DNA of 64,000 nt from Stenotrophomonas rhizophila (GCF_007667275.1 NZ_VDQT01000003.1:434001-498000), one strand, 5' to 3'. Shown: positions 1 to 10,203, numbered from the stretch's first letter. Program-made: numbers and translations. Notes: generated from the sequence alone by a model not told the origin.

Positions 1-3000
1 TGGTGCTGGGCATGGGCGGCGATGACGTGCTGGCTGGCGGGGAGGGTGACGACAGTCTCTACGGCGACGATGAACTTGGAGCCTTTACCGGCAACGATCT
101 GCTTTACGGCGGTGCAGGCAGCGACTGGATCCACGGCGGCGCCGGCAATGATGAACTGCACGGTGGCAGCGGGAACGACATGCTGATCGGGGGACTGGGC
201 AACGACCTGATCGTGATCGGTGCGGGCGAGGACCACGACGTCGTGGGCGAGCTCGGCAGTGTCGATGCCGGCGACGACATCATCCGCCTGCTCACCGGCA
301 GCCCGGCGACGGTCCTGTTCCAGCGCCACGGCGATACGCTGGTCATCGACCTGGGTCCGGACCAGTCGGTAACCCTGCAGGGCTTCCTGGCCGACACCAG
401 TGCAAGGCATCGCATCGAGTTTGCCGATGGCAGCGTGCTCGACCGCGCGTCGGTGCTGGCGCTGGTCGGCTCGGCCACGTCCGGACCCGACCACCTGGTT
501 GGCGGCAACGGGCGTGACGAACTGCACGGCGCACAGGGCAACGACGTGCTGGAAGGCGAGGGCGGTGACGACGCGTTGTACGGCGAGGACGGCGACGACA
601 CCCTGCTTGGCGGCGACGGCAACGACCAGCTCTACGGTGGCGCAGGCAACGACGTGCTGGACGGCGCCGGTGGCAATGACGTGCTGGACGGCGGGGCGGG
701 CACCAATGTTTACCGCTACGCGCTGGGATCCGGACGCGACGTGATCCGTAGCTCCGACCCGGGCGAAACCCGCATCGTCAACCTCGTCGGGCTCAATAGC
801 GCGGAAGACGCGCTGTTCAACATCGAGAACGGCACGCTGGTGATCACGTTCAATGACCAGGACACGCTGACCGTTGAAAAGTACACCGGCGGTGGCAGCG
901 TGCCGGTGAAGATTCATTGGGCAGACGGCCGCGAACTGTCCACCGCGGAACTGCTGGGTGGGCATAACCGGTTGTTCTATCCCACCTACGACGACCTGGT
1001 CGTGCATGGCTATGGTGGCAATGACTGGATCTGGGCCGGCTATGGCGACGACCTGCTGTATGGCGATGAGGGCGATGACGAAATCATTGCCGAACTCGGC
1101 GACGACATCATCCATGGCGGTAGCGGCAACGACCTGATCTACGGAGACATCCGGGTGACGATCAGCAGCATGGAACATCCCAGCTCGGGCAAGGACCGGA
1201 TCTACGGCGGTGCGGGCGACGATTCCATTTACTCGAGCGGCGGCGACGACCTCGTGTACGGTGACGAGGGCAACGACTACATCTTCGGTGGTTGGGGCAG
1301 TGACATCATCGTGGGTGGCACCGGCAACGACGATCTCTGGGGCGGCGGCGATGACGACACCTACCTGTTCAGTCGTGGCCATGGCGTGGATTACGTTACC
1401 GAGAAGCAGATCGACATTGATACCGATCGCATCGTGTTCGATGCCACGGTAAGCGCTTCAGAACTGGTGCTGGTGCGCGAGAGCAGCGAGAACGAGGACC
1501 TGCACATCGTCAATACGGCCAGTGGCGACCGCATCGTCATCACCGAGTACTTCACCCAGGTACAGGGGACCATCTATGACCGGATCGAGCGCGTCGAGTT
1601 CGCCGACGGTACCGTGTGGACCGGGCAGGACCTGTACCGCATGGCAGCAACGGGCACTGCTCATCACGACAACATCATCGACATGGCCGCTCCGGGCAAT
1701 TTGATCGACGGCGGTGCGGGCAACGACGAGATCCGGGCCCTGCAGACCGATGACACCCTGCTGGGCGGTACCGGCAATGACGTCATAGCCGGTGGCGCCG
1801 GCGACGACATCATCGAAGGGGGGGGCGACAGCGATCTGCTGCTCGGCGGTGCGGGTAGCGATGTCTACCGCTTCGGCATCGACTCCGGCTTGGACTTCGT
1901 GGTGAATGCGCCGGGCGACGCGGGCGATCACGACGTGATCGAACTGGGCGCCGGCATCGGGTCGCAGAATCTGGTGCTGGCGCGCTCAGGCGACGCGCTG
2001 GTGCTGACCCTGCAGGGTACGGGTGATCGACTCATGGTGCTCAACCACTTCGCTGACGTGGGAGGCGCCCTTGGCGGGCCGATCCAGGCGCTGCATTTCG
2101 CCGACGGGACGGTCTGGAACAGCGAGGACATCCTGGCGAGGCTGGGGCCGGATCTGCCGCTGATCTCGGTGAACTACGACGGCATCCCCTACACCGACCA
2201 GCAGGGAGAATTCGCCTACATGATCGGCTCGCAGGCGAACTGGGGGCTGTACGAAGGCTCCGAAGGCACTGCCGGGTATTTCGACCCGGGCGTGCCCGAC
2301 CCCCACCACGTGGGACGATTCGATGCCGCGATGAAGGGGTCCTACGCCAGCGACACGTATGTGTACGGCAAGGGTTACGGGCCGATGCACCTCACCGACG
2401 CGGGTGGCATCGATACCCTGCGCTTCTCCGGTGACGTTGCCGCGACCGACGTGCAGCTGCTGCGCTTCGGCAACGACCTGGTGATCCGCCTGGGACCGGG
2501 CGATGATCTTGGCGTAGCCGACTACTTCGCCGGCAGCAATATGGTGGAAACGCTGGTGTTCGCTGATGGCAGCCACTGGAGCGGTACGGATATCGCCCAG
2601 CGCGTCGTGGTGGGTGATCGGGTGTTGATCGGCACAGGCGCTGACGATGTGCTGAGCGGCGGCGAAGGATTGGATGTGCTGCGCGGGCTTGGTGGAAACG
2701 ACGTGCTGTACGGCGGCGCGCGTGCCGACCTGCTGGACGGCGGCGAAGGCGCCGACATCATGGATGGCGGCCTCGGTGACGATACCTACATCGTGGACAA
2801 CATCGGTGACGTGGTGATCGACGCCGGCCCGGAGTGGTTCGGAATCCCGGAGACCAACACGGTCATTGCCAGCGTCGACTTCACCCTGGGTGAGCAGCTC
2901 CACAGGTTGATCCTGGACAGGGCGGGACTGGTGGGGCGTGGCAGCGACCGTTCCAACGTGCTCATTGGCAGTGCCGGTGACGACACGCTGTATGGCACGC

Positions 3001-3938
3001 CCGACGGCGTCGAGAGCTGGGACGCCGACTGGTTCGACGGCGGCGCGGGTAACGACCTCCTGGTTGGCAGCTCGGGGCGCGATACGCTGATCGGCGGTAG
3101 CGGTGCGGATGTGATGATGGGTGGATTCGGCGCGGACCTGTACTACGTAGATAACCTTGGCGACGTCGTCCTTGAGGAGCAGGAGGATGGTGGCTGGGGT
3201 GAGTCCCGCATGGCATCCGTGCCCAGCGAGGGCGAGCACCCGGAACGCTACGACGACAAGGTGATCTCGTCCGTGAACTACACGCTGGGGGACAACGTCG
3301 AGTCGCTGGTACTGGTCGATCAGGCCACCCTCGCTACGGGCAACGCGCAGGACAACACCCTTGACGGCAACGCGCTGGACAACCAGCTCTCTGGCCTGGA
3401 GGGCCATGACAGCCTGTACGGCGATGCGGGCAACGATGTGCTGCTGGGCGGTGAGGGCGACGACAGCCTCGATGGAGGGTCCGGCGATGACCGCCTGGTG
3501 GGAGGCGAGGGGAACGACACCTACGTGTTCCTGCCGGGCGACGGCCATGATGTGATCGACAACCTTGATGCCGGCGGCTGGGACGAGCTGAGCCTGCGGC
3601 TCTATGACAACGAGACGGTCCAGTTCCAGCGTGTCGGCGACAGCCTGGAGATGCTGATCGGCGATGGCATGGGCCGCATCACGGTGGAAGGCTGGTACGC
3701 CGATCCGAACCGGCGCCTGGACGGTGTGAGCATCGGCTTCGAGCAGTGGTTGAGTGCCGACGACGTGGAAACGCTTGCCGGTGGCGCGCGGGGCACGGTT
3801 GCCGCGGCGGATGGGAAGCGCGAGGTCGATCAGCTGGTGGCGGCCCTTGCCTGTTCGGGCACCACGTCGGGGCCGGGCTTCTCCGGCGGGCATGCCCCCC
3901 GCGAGCATGTTTCCGGCGTGCTGCTGGCCGCGATGTAG
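1..3938 (+). CDS. Giant RTX calcium-binding protein, C-terminal part (partial)
   Basis: Partial gene: the frame is open at the left edge, so the N-terminus lies outside the window and about 1,311 codons are visible. Many nonapeptides of the form GGxGxDxLx occur in blocks at visible residues of about 1-75, 165-235, 335-455, 565-620, 875-930, 985-1045 and 1115-1180. These are hemolysin-type calcium-binding repeats, which fold into a beta-roll outside the cell. Between blocks lie segments ending in FADGxxW-like motifs (five seen), as in the hemolysin-type calcium-binding-related domain PF06594. The family is normally exported by type I secretion using an uncleaved C-terminal signal. No secretion gene is in the window, and no enzymatic domain is visible in this part, so function (adhesin, hydrolase or toxin) cannot be told. 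The C-terminal 60 residues lack repeats and could hold the export signal. Confidence 0.9.
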   Translation, partial: VLGMGGDDVLAGGEGDDSLYGDDELGAFTGNDLLYGGAGSDWIHGGAGNDELHGGSGNDMLIGGLGNDLIVIGAGEDHDVVGELGSVDAGDDIIRLLTGSPATVLFQRHGDTLVIDLGPDQSVTLQGFLADTSARHRIEFADGSVLDRASVLALVGSATSGPDHLVGGNGRDELHGAQGNDVLEGEGGDDALYGEDGDDTLLGGDGNDQLYGGAGNDVLDGAGGNDVLDGGAGTNVYRYALGSGRDVIRSSDPGETRIVNLVGLNSAEDALFNIENGTLVITFNDQDTLTVEKYTGGGSVPVKIHWADGRELSTAELLGGHNRLFYPTYDDLVVHGYGGNDWIWAGYGDDLLYGDEGDDEIIAELGDDIIHGGSGNDLIYGDIRVTISSMEHPSSGKDRIYGGAGDDSIYSSGGDDLVYGDEGNDYIFGGWGSDIIVGGTGNDDLWGGGDDDTYLFSRGHGVDYVTEKQIDIDTDRIVFDATVSASELVLVRESSENEDLHIVNTASGDRIVITEYFTQVQGTIYDRIERVEFADGTVWTGQDLYRMAATGTAHHDNIIDMAAPGNLIDGGAGNDEIRALQTDDTLLGGTGNDVIAGGAGDDIIEGGGDSDLLLGGAGSDVYRFGIDSGLDFVVNAPGDAGDHDVIELGAGIGSQNLVLARSGDALVLTLQGTGDRLMVLNHFADVGGALGGPIQALHFADGTVWNSEDILARLGPDLPLISVNYDGIPYTDQQGEFAYMIGSQANWGLYEGSEGTAGYFDPGVPDPHHVGRFDAAMKGSYASDTYVYGKGYGPMHLTDAGGIDTLRFSGDVAATDVQLLRFGNDLVIRLGPGDDLGVADYFAGSNMVETLVFADGSHWSGTDIAQRVVVGDRVLIGTGADDVLSGGEGLDVLRGLGGNDVLYGGARADLLDGGEGADIMDGGLGDDTYIVDNIGDVVIDAGPEWFGIPETNTVIASVDFTLGEQLHRLILDRAGLVGRGSDRSNVLIGSAGDDTLYGTPDGVESWDADWFDGGAGNDLLVGSSGRDTLIGGSGADVMMGGFGADLYYVDNLGDVVLEEQEDGGWGESRMASVPSEGEHPERYDDKVISSVNYTLGDNVESLVLVDQATLATGNAQDNTLDGNALDNQLSGLEGHDSLYGDAGNDVLLGGEGDDSLDGGSGDDRLVGGEGNDTYVFLPGDGHDVIDNLDAGGWDELSLRLYDNETVQFQRVGDSLEMLIGDGMGRITVEGWYADPNRRLDGVSIGFEQWLSADDVETLAGGARGTVAAADGKREVDQLVAALACSGTTSGPGFSGGHAPREHVSGVLLAAM

Positions 3939-3950
3939 CCTGCAAGCCAT

Positions 3951-3973
3951 CCGGGGGGGCAATGTCCCCCCGG
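3951..3973. terminator. G/C hairpin between convergent genes
   Basis: Inverted repeat CCGGGGGG / CCCCCCGG with a 7-nt loop, just past the RTX stop and before the convergent ccmI stop. No T-tract follows on either strand, so it is only a possible terminator. Confidence 0.4.
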
Positions 3974-4006
3974 AGCACCGGCACCGTTGAGCCACACGGT
4001 GCGGCG

Positions 4007-5008
4007 CTACCGCAGGGTGAGGGTTACCGTGCCCTTGGACGGCAGCTGCACCTGCACCACCGGCGAATCAATATCTCCGTCCTGGCGATTCGCCTGTCCA
4101 CTGGCTGAAATGCGGGCGAATACTTCCACCTTGTCCAACGAGGACAGCTTCGCGGTCGGCATCGGACTGTTGCTGTCGTCCAGGGTGATCTGCAGGGGCA
4201 GGTCGGCGAGCCGATGCTTCTGTACCGCGACCGGCATCGGCGGGCCGCCCGGCATGCGCGCGATGACGAATACCGAAGCGTCCGCCGGGAGCGCGGCGGT
4301 GTCGAGGTCCGGGCCGAGCGCCACCGAGACCTTCACGCCGCCCCCGGCCGCGTCGTCAGCTGCGGGCGCGGCGGGAACACCGGCCTTGCTGCGTGCAATC
4401 GCAATCTGCTCGCGGAGCGCGCTGGCGGCCGCCGGTTCCAGTCGCGGCAGCAGCGCTTGCCACGTCGCCGCCGCTTCCGCGTCCTGCCCGCGCTGACGCT
4501 GCGCGATGCCGATCAACCACCCGGCGCGTTCGCTGGCCGGGTCGACCTGCTGGGCGTGGCGCAGCCATTGCAGGGCGGTGTCATCGAAGCGCTTGGCAGG
4601 ATCGGCCTGGGCACGCGCCTGTGCGGCTTCGACCAGCAGCGGCACTTCATCCGGGGCCAGGCCGACCGCGCGCGCGAACGCCTGGTTGGCCTTGTCCAGG
4701 TTGCCCAGCGCCAGCTCCGAGCGACCCAGCAGGGCCCAGCCATCGGCGCGCTGCGGTTCGCGTGCAAGCGCCGCTTCCAGTGCGCGGACCCCCTGTTCCA
4801 GCGACGCCGGTCCGGGCTCGGCCTCGGCCACGGCATCGACGGCCTTGGGCGTGCCCACCAGCATGTACAGGGCCACGCCGGCCACGCCGATGGCGACCAC
4901 CGCCGCCAGGAACGGCGCGCGCCGTCCGTCGCGGCGCAGCGGCCACAGCACCACCATGGCCACCAGCGCAGCACACAACCCGGCAATCGCCTGCATCCAG
5001 GCGCTCAC
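4007..5008 (-). CDS. ccmI: Cytochrome c maturation protein CcmI (TPR heme-lyase subunit)
   Basis: Last gene of the ccm operon. CcmI proteins hold apocytochrome c through C-terminal TPR repeats and pass it to CcmF/CcmH for heme ligation in the periplasm. The protein (333 aa) has two N-terminal membrane segments (about residues 4-18 and 28-45), then TPR-like helices (about 70-210) and a C-terminal beta-rich domain typical of the fused CcmH/CcmI C-terminus. The frame is open further upstream, but GTG at 5008 overlaps the ccmH stop (GTGA) and matches the chained starts of this operon, so it is preferred. An ATG four codons inside is the alternative. Confidence 0.87.
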   Translation of the reverse strand: MSAWMQAIAGLCAALVAMVVLWPLRRDGRRAPFLAAVVAIGVAGVALYMLVGTPKAVDAVAEAEPGPASLEQGVRALEAALAREPQRADGWALLGRSELALGNLDKANQAFARAVGLAPDEVPLLVEAAQARAQADPAKRFDDTALQWLRHAQQVDPASERAGWLIGIAQRQRGQDAEAAATWQALLPRLEPAAASALREQIAIARSKAGVPAAPAADDAAGGGVKVSVALGPDLDTAALPADASVFVIARMPGGPPMPVAVQKHRLADLPLQITLDDSNSPMPTAKLSSLDKVEVFARISASGQANRQDGDIDSPVVQVQLPSKGTVTLTLR

Positions 5009-5508
5009 CAGCGTTCCTCGCTGTCGCCCATCGGTTGCACCTGGCGGCTGCGCCGGCGCACCACCCACGCCAGCACGCCGGCACCGCCCAGCACCAGCGC
5101 CACGGGGCCGAACCACAAGACACTGTTGCGGGTGTCCATCACCGGTCGATACAGCACGAACTCGCCGTAGCGGTCGACCAGGAACTGCTTGATCTGCGCA
5201 TCGGTGCGGCCCTGCTGCATCAGGGTGAGCACTTCGCGGCGCAGGTCATGCGCGATCTGCGCATTGGAATCGGCCAGCGACTGGTTCTGGCACTGCACGC
5301 AGCGCAGCTCGGCGGCCAGCGCATGGAAGCGCGCTTCCTCGGCGGCGTCGCGGTACTGCAGCGGGGTAGGGTCGGACACCGCCTGTGCCAGCGTCAGCGC
5401 AGGCAGCATCAACGCGAATGCGAGAACCCACACCGGTAGCGCACGCCTGTCAGTCGTGCGGCTCGCGGCGCCGGACTCACTCCGCAGGCGTAGCACGCGG
5501 TTTCGCAT
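5005..5508 (-). CDS. ccmH: Cytochrome c maturation protein CcmH (CxxC apocytochrome reductase)
   Basis: Periplasmic, membrane-anchored thiol protein that keeps the CxxCH of apocytochrome c reduced for heme attachment. The family motif LRCxxCQ is present with cysteines at residues 70 and 73, followed by the conserved helix region, and there is a C-terminal membrane segment (about residues 134-154). The N-terminal hydrophobic stretch (about 26-43) is a signal peptide. The start chosen is ATG at 5508, which has a GGA about 10 nt upstream and overlaps the end of ccmG by 32 bp. A TTG seven codons earlier and a GTG four codons later are possible. Confidence 0.88.
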   Translation of the reverse strand: MRNRVLRLRSESGAASRTTDRRALPVWVLAFALMLPALTLAQAVSDPTPLQYRDAAEEARFHALAAELRCVQCQNQSLADSNAQIAHDLRREVLTLMQQGRTDAQIKQFLVDRYGEFVLYRPVMDTRNSVLWFGPVALVLGGAGVLAWVVRRRSRQVQPMGDSEERW

Positions 5509-6082
5509 GGTCACGTTCCAGTTTTTCAAGTTCCGGAATCAGCTGGGTGTCGATCACGCGCTGGCTGAGCGCGCCACTGTACTTCCAGCGCACCACGCCG
5601 CTGGCGTCCACCAGGAAGGTTTCCGGCGCGGCGGTGATGCCCCAGTCGATCGCGGTACGGCCCTCGATGTCGGTCAGCACCAGCACGAACGGATTGCCCA
5701 GCTGCTCCAGCCAGCGCAGCGCATCGGTCGGCTCGTCCTTCCAGTTGTAGCCGATCACGCGCACGCGCTTGGTTTCGGCGAACCGGGTCAGGATCGGATG
5801 TTCCTCGCGGCACGCGGCGCACCAGCTGCCCCAGACGTTGAGCACGTACGGCGCGCCGCGCAGCTCGCTGCTGTTCACCGTGATCGACGGGTCGTGCAGG
5901 ACCGGCAGCGCGAAGGCCGGCGCCGGTTTGCCGATCAACGCCGAGGGCAGGATGTCGCGGTCCGGCGCGCCGGATTTCATCACCCCGTAGATCATCAGCC
6001 CCAGCAACCCGAAGAAGAACAGCACGCCGATGACGATGGCCACGGGCGGCAGCGGGCGGGAGGCGGGGCGGGGATCGGACAC
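5477..6082 (-). CDS. ccmG: Thiol:disulfide interchange protein CcmG/DsbE
   Basis: Thioredoxin-fold periplasmic reductant of the Ccm system, which passes electrons from the membrane reductase DsbD to CcmH or apocytochrome c. The active site WCAAC (Cys88, Cys91) lies in a typical segment, and a TFL(V) cis-Pro-type loop (APETFLVD) follows. One N-terminal membrane anchor covers about residues 12-35. The start is GTG at 6082, preceded by an AGGAG about 9 nt upstream and lying 4 nt after the ccmF stop. This gives 201 aa, against about 180-190 for family members. It sits between ccmF and ccmH in the usual order. Confidence 0.92.
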   Translation of the reverse strand: MSDPRPASRPLPPVAIVIGVLFFFGLLGLMIYGVMKSGAPDRDILPSALIGKPAPAFALPVLHDPSITVNSSELRGAPYVLNVWGSWCAACREEHPILTRFAETKRVRVIGYNWKDEPTDALRWLEQLGNPFVLVLTDIEGRTAIDWGITAAPETFLVDASGVVRWKYSGALSQRVIDTQLIPELEKLERDHAKPRATPAE

Positions 6083-6086
6083 GGAA

Positions 6087-8006
6087 CTACTCCTGGAAAC
6101 GGCGGAAGCGGCGGTCGGCGGCGGTGACGAAGCCACCCAGCGCCATCAGCACGGCGCCGAACCAGACCCAGCGCACGAAGGGTTTGACATGCACGCGCAC
6201 GGCCCATGCATTGTTGCCCAGCGGCTCGCCCAGCGCCACGTACACATCGCCGCGCACGCGCGCATGGATGCCGGCTTCGGTCATCATCTGCCCGCCGCTG
6301 GCGTAGGCGCGCTTCTCCGGGTGCAGCAGGGCCAGCTCGCGATCACCCTGCAGCACGCGCACGTGGCCGCGGTCGGAGACGTAATTGGGCCCCTGCTGGT
6401 GGTCCACGCCCTCGAAGCGCAGGGTGTAGCCACTCACGTCCAGGCTCTGGCCGGGGGTGAGCGCGACCTCGCGCTGCACGTTCAGCGCTTCCACCAGCAA
6501 CGCGCCGACCAGGAACACCGCCACGCCACCGTGGGCCAGCAGCATGCCGACCATTTCCGCATTGAAGCGGCCGTTGCCGCGCAGGCGGGTCCAGGCGAAG
6601 CGGGCCGTACCCAGTGCCACCCACGCTGCGGCAGCAACGCCGGCAGCCGCCTTCAGCTTGCCCTGCGGTGCCATGAACCATGCAACGACGCCCAGCAGCA
6701 GGGCCAGGCCGGCCCACGGCGCCAGCAAGGCCAGTCGCCGCGATGCCTGGTCGCGCTGCCAGCTGACCAGCGGCCCGAACGGCAGCAGCGCCACCAGCGG
6801 CGCCATCAGGACGATGAACAGGGTGCCGAAATACGGTGGCCCGACCGACACCTTGCCCAGCCCCAGCGCGTCGGCCAGCAGCGGATACAGGGTGCCCAGC
6901 AGCACCATCGCGCAGGCCCCGGCCAGCAGCAGGTTGTTGGCCAGCAGCAGGGTCTCGCGCGAGGTCGGCATGAAGCCGCGGCGCGGATCGTCGTTGCCCA
7001 GCGCGCCAGCGCGCAGCGCATACAGCACCAGCGCTGCGCCGACCACCAGGGCCAGGAACACCAGGATGAAGGCGCCGCGCGAGGGATCGGCGGCGAACGA
7101 ATGCACGCTGGTCAGCACCCCCGAACGCACCAGGAACGCCCCCAGCAGCGACAGCGCGAACGCGGCGATCGCCAGCAGCAGGGTCCAGCTGGCGAAACTG
7201 CCGCGCTTCTCGGTCACTGCCTGCGAATGGATCAGGGCGGCGCCGGCCAGCCACGGCATGAAGCTCGCATTTTCGACCGGGTCCCAGAACCACCAGCCGC
7301 CCCAACCCAGTTCGTAATATGCCCACCAGCTGCCGAGCGCGATGCCGAGGGTAAGGAAGCCCCACGCCACATTGGTCCACGGACGGGTCCAGCGCAGCCA
7401 GCGCGCATCGACGCGGCCGTCGAGCAGCGCGGCGATGGCGAACGCGAACGGCACCGCGAAGCCCACATAGCCCACGTACAACATCGGCGGGTGGATGATC
7501 AGCCCCGGGTCCTGCAGCAGCGGATTGAGGTCGCGGCCTTCCAGCGGCGCCGGCAGCAGGCGTGCGAACGGGTTGGAGGTGAAAAAGAGGAAGGCCAGGA
7601 AGCCCAGGCTGATGATCCCCATCACCCCCAGCACGCGTGCGCGCACGGTGTCGGGCAGGCGCCTGGACCACAGCGCCACCGCGGCGCCCCACAGCGCCAG
7701 CACCAGTACCCACAGCAGCAGCGAGCCTTCATGCGCGCCCCATACCGCCGAATACCGGTAGGCCAGCGGCAGCAGGCTGTTGGAGTTCTCGGCCACGTAG
7801 GCCACCGAAAAATCCTGCTGCACGAACGCAACGGTAAGCAGCGCGAAGGCGCCGGCGACCAGCGCCAGCTGGGCGAACGCGGCCGGACGGGCCACCGCCA
7901 TCCACGCGACCTGCCCACGCTGCGCGCCCCACAGCGGCAGCAGCGCCTGCAGCAGGGCCGCCAGCAGCGCGCACAACAGCAGGACCTGCCCCAGTTCCGG
8001 CAGCAC
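6087..8006 (-). CDS. ccmF: Cytochrome c heme lyase subunit CcmF
   Basis: Large polytopic membrane protein (639 aa, normal for the family) that carries heme from holo-CcmE to apocytochrome c. It has many hydrophobic segments and the tryptophan-rich WWD signature (GGWWFWDPVENASF, about residue 230), the heme-handling motif facing the periplasm. The C-terminal part (after about residue 470) is a periplasmic loop plus a last membrane helix. The start is a GTG directly abutting the ccmE stop, which suggests translational coupling. Neighbours ccmE and ccmG are in canonical order. Confidence 0.95.
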   Translation of the reverse strand: MLPELGQVLLLCALLAALLQALLPLWGAQRGQVAWMAVARPAAFAQLALVAGAFALLTVAFVQQDFSVAYVAENSNSLLPLAYRYSAVWGAHEGSLLLWVLVLALWGAAVALWSRRLPDTVRARVLGVMGIISLGFLAFLFFTSNPFARLLPAPLEGRDLNPLLQDPGLIIHPPMLYVGYVGFAVPFAFAIAALLDGRVDARWLRWTRPWTNVAWGFLTLGIALGSWWAYYELGWGGWWFWDPVENASFMPWLAGAALIHSQAVTEKRGSFASWTLLLAIAAFALSLLGAFLVRSGVLTSVHSFAADPSRGAFILVFLALVVGAALVLYALRAGALGNDDPRRGFMPTSRETLLLANNLLLAGACAMVLLGTLYPLLADALGLGKVSVGPPYFGTLFIVLMAPLVALLPFGPLVSWQRDQASRRLALLAPWAGLALLLGVVAWFMAPQGKLKAAAGVAAAAWVALGTARFAWTRLRGNGRFNAEMVGMLLAHGGVAVFLVGALLVEALNVQREVALTPGQSLDVSGYTLRFEGVDHQQGPNYVSDRGHVRVLQGDRELALLHPEKRAYASGGQMMTEAGIHARVRGDVYVALGEPLGNNAWAVRVHVKPFVRWVWFGAVLMALGGFVTAADRRFRRFQE

Positions 8007-8468
8007 TCAGCGTGTCTCCACGGCGGGCATGGGCACGTCGTGCTTGCTGTGCGCCTTGCCCATCTTGTCGGCGACTTCCTTGGGAATGTAGTTCTCGTCG
8101 TGCTTGGCCAGCACTTCGTCGGCGACGAACACCCCGTCCTGCAGGCGCCCCATCGCCACCACGGCCGAGTCTTCGCGGAACATGTCGGGCAGGATCCGCG
8201 AGGTCGTCACCGGCAGGGTGGCATCGCCATCGGTGACCACGAAGTGGGCGTCCAGCGAACCCTCGGCACGCTGGAACGAGCCCTTGACCACCATGCCGCC
8301 GAGGCGGAAATTCGACTGCGTGCCGTGCTCACCGCGCAGCACCTCCGAGGGCGTGTACAGGTAGGCGATGTTGCGCTGGAGCGCGAACGCCACCAGCGTG
8401 GTGGCCAGCCCGGAGGCCAGCAGCACCAGCAGTACCCACACCAGCCGGCGTCGCTGTACCGGCGTCAT
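8007..8468 (-). CDS. ccmE: Heme chaperone CcmE
   Basis: Periplasmic heme chaperone anchored by one N-terminal membrane helix (about residues 9-30). It binds heme covalently through a histidine and delivers it to CcmF. The binding motif HxxxY is present as HDENY with His123 and Tyr127, and the OB-fold core (about 38-125) has the expected FRLGGMV and [25 protein letters not shown] spacing. Length 153 aa is normal. The ATG overlaps the ccmD stop (ATGA). Confidence 0.95.
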   Translation of the reverse strand: MTPVQRRRLVWVLLVLLASGLATTLVAFALQRNIAYLYTPSEVLRGEHGTQSNFRLGGMVVKGSFQRAEGSLDAHFVVTDGDATLPVTTSRILPDMFREDSAVVAMGRLQDGVFVADEVLAKHDENYIPKEVADKMGKAHSKHDVPMPAVETR

Positions 8469-8650
8469 CGGCTCAGTTCCGTGCCCAGCGCGGAGGCGTT
8501 GGTGCCGGCCTCGCGTGCGCGCTGCCGCTGCTGGCGCTGCAACGCCTGGCGGCGCGCGGCGCGCAGCCGCAGCCGCGAGCCCAGTGCGTCGGCCGCCAGC
8601 ACCAGCACGAACACAGCGTACGCGGCCACGAGGAAGGGAACATGGGTCAT
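8465..8650 (-). CDS. ccmD: Heme exporter small subunit CcmD
   Basis: Small single-span protein (61 aa) with an N-terminal hydrophobic helix (about residues 5-22) followed by an arginine-rich cytoplasmic tail, as expected for CcmD, which helps release holo-CcmE from the CcmABC complex. The ATG at 8650 overlaps the ccmC stop and the TGA overlaps the ccmE start, both in the ATGA style. Identification rests on size, topology and position between ccmC and ccmE, because the family is poorly conserved in sequence. Confidence 0.88.
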   Translation of the reverse strand: MTHVPFLVAAYAVFVLVLAADALGSRLRLRAARRQALQRQQRQRAREAGTNASALGTELSR

Positions 8651-9423
8651 CGGGTCGGGTGCTCCTGTGCGCTGCCGCCGGCGGGGCCCAGGCGCTCGGC
8701 CACCCAGGCCTTGCCGGCCTCGCGGCCCAGGTTGTCGGCGCGTGCCTTGGCCAGCAGCGAACCGACGAACCATAGTTTGGTGGCCACCACCATCCACCAC
8801 AGCGGGGCGATCAGCTCGGCGCGGACCGCGTTGTCGCCGAACACATTGATCGACTGGCGCTGGTGCAGGCCTCCCCACCAGTCCACCGAGTAGCGGATGA
8901 TCGGCAGCAGGCCGACCCCGACGATGGCGAGCAGGCCAGCCGCGCGCGCCGCGCTGCGACGGTCTTCGATGGCGTGGTACAGGCCGATCACGCCCAGGTA
9001 CAGGAACAGCAGGATCAGCTCGCTGGTCATGCGCGGGTCCCAGTCCCACCAGGTGCCCCAGGTGCCCTTGCCCCAGATGCTGCCGGTGAGCAGGGTGACC
9101 AGGGTGAAGCCGGCGCCCATCGGCGCGCACGCCATCGCCAGGATCTCGCAGATCTTGATCCGCCAGACCAGCGCGATGGCTGAATACAGCGCCATCAGCG
9201 CGAACACGAACAGGCTCATCCAGGCGCTGGGCACATGGATGTAGATGATGCGGAAAGCGTCGTTCTGGTTCTGCTCGGCGGGCACCACGAACAGGCCCTG
9301 CCAGATGCCGACCAGCAGTACCGGCAGGGCGGCCAGATAGAACACCCGCGACCAGCGCGACGCGAAGCGGTCGAAGGTGGGCGGCGAACCCAGTTGATGG
9401 AACCAGCGGACGATGGGCTGCAT
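8647..9423 (-). CDS. ccmC: Heme exporter/ligase protein CcmC
   Basis: Six-span membrane protein (258 aa) that attaches heme to CcmE. The WWD motif (WGTWWDWDP, about residues 122-130) and flanking periplasmic histidines (for example His63) are the known heme-binding features. The frame stays open 28 codons upstream, but that stretch contains a GTAG hairpin repeat at 9456, so the ATG at 9423 is the credible start. Its Shine-Dalgarno is weak (GGA about 15 nt upstream). An 84-bp gap to ccmB, filled by the repeat, is the only break in an otherwise overlapping operon. Confidence 0.93.
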   Translation of the reverse strand: MQPIVRWFHQLGSPPTFDRFASRWSRVFYLAALPVLLVGIWQGLFVVPAEQNQNDAFRIIYIHVPSAWMSLFVFALMALYSAIALVWRIKICEILAMACAPMGAGFTLVTLLTGSIWGKGTWGTWWDWDPRMTSELILLFLYLGVIGLYHAIEDRRSAARAAGLLAIVGVGLLPIIRYSVDWWGGLHQRQSINVFGDNAVRAELIAPLWWMVVATKLWFVGSLLAKARADNLGREAGKAWVAERLGPAGGSAQEHPTR

Positions 9424-9455
9424 GCGGCGATAGCTATCCAGCAGGGGACGAGAAC

Positions 9456-9479
9456 GTAGCGACACGCCAGGCGTGTCCT
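9456..9479 (+). repeat. GTAG-type palindromic repeat
   Basis: GTAG followed by the stem GACACGC/GCGTGTC. It lies in the only gap inside the ccm operon, between ccmB and ccmC, where a hairpin could affect mRNA processing. Confidence 0.75.
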
Positions 9480-9507
9480 GAAAAACGGTGAAACGCAAGC
9501 CAACCAC

Positions 9508-10203
9508 TCAACTCAATGAAATCCGGATCGCGGCAGCGGTAGCCAGCGGCGCCAGCACCAGTGCCACCACCAGCCCGGCGCCGAGCAGCAGCAACGCGCC
9601 GACCGGATCCTGCCCGCGCGCGGCGGCCGCCACGCTGCCTGCACCAAACACCAGCACCGGCACGAACAGCGGCAACGCCAGCAGCGCAACGAGAATACCA
9701 GAGCGTCGAATGCTCACCGTCAGCGCCGCCACCACGCCGCCGATCAGGCTGAGCAACGGGGTGCCGAGCAGTAACGATGCCAGCAGTATCGGCAGTTGGT
9801 CATGTGGCAGATGCAGCATTTCGGCAAGAAGCGGGGTGACCGCGATCATCGGCAGCGCGGTGGTCGCCCAGTGCACCAGCACCCGTACCAGCACCAGCCA
9901 CGCCAACGGGACCGGGGCCAGCAGCCATTGTTCCAGCGATCCGTCCTCGGCATCGCTGCGGAACAGGCTGTCCAGCGAGAGTTGGCCGGCCAGCAGCACC
10001 GCCAGCCACAGCACGGCGGCAGCGACCTTGGCCATCAATGGCGGATCGCGGCCCAGCGCCAGTGCGAACAGCACCACGACCAGCAGCGCGAACAGCAGCG
10101 GCTGCAGGGCATCGCCGCGGCGTCGCCAGAGCAGGCGCAGGTCGCGCCCGGCCAGCGCCCGCGCGGTCTGCCACAGTCCCGGCTGGGTCCCCGGCGCGAT
10201 CAT
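9508..10203 (-). CDS. ccmB: Heme exporter permease CcmB
   Basis: Membrane subunit (231 aa) of the CcmAB ABC complex, which powers release of holo-CcmE from CcmC. It is almost entirely hydrophobic with six likely spans. The conserved family pattern is visible in the N-terminal [17 protein letters not shown] and [19 protein letters not shown] regions. The ATG at 10203 overlaps the ccmA stop (ATGA). Length and position match the family. Confidence 0.94.
   Translation of the reverse strand: MIAPGTQPGLWQTARALAGRDLRLLWRRRGDALQPLLFALLVVVLFALALGRDPPLMAKVAAAVLWLAVLLAGQLSLDSLFRSDAEDGSLEQWLLAPVPLAWLVLVRVLVHWATTALPMIAVTPLLAEMLHLPHDQLPILLASLLLGTPLLSLIGGVVAALTVSIRRSGILVALLALPLFVPVLVFGAGSVAAAARGQDPVGALLLLGAGLVVALVLAPLATAAAIRISLS

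Noticed and set aside
1986..3995. Long open frame (669 codons) on the minus strand
   Set aside because: It lies entirely opposite the RTX repeats. The repetitive, G/C-rich third positions create an antisense frame without family features or a ribosome-binding site.
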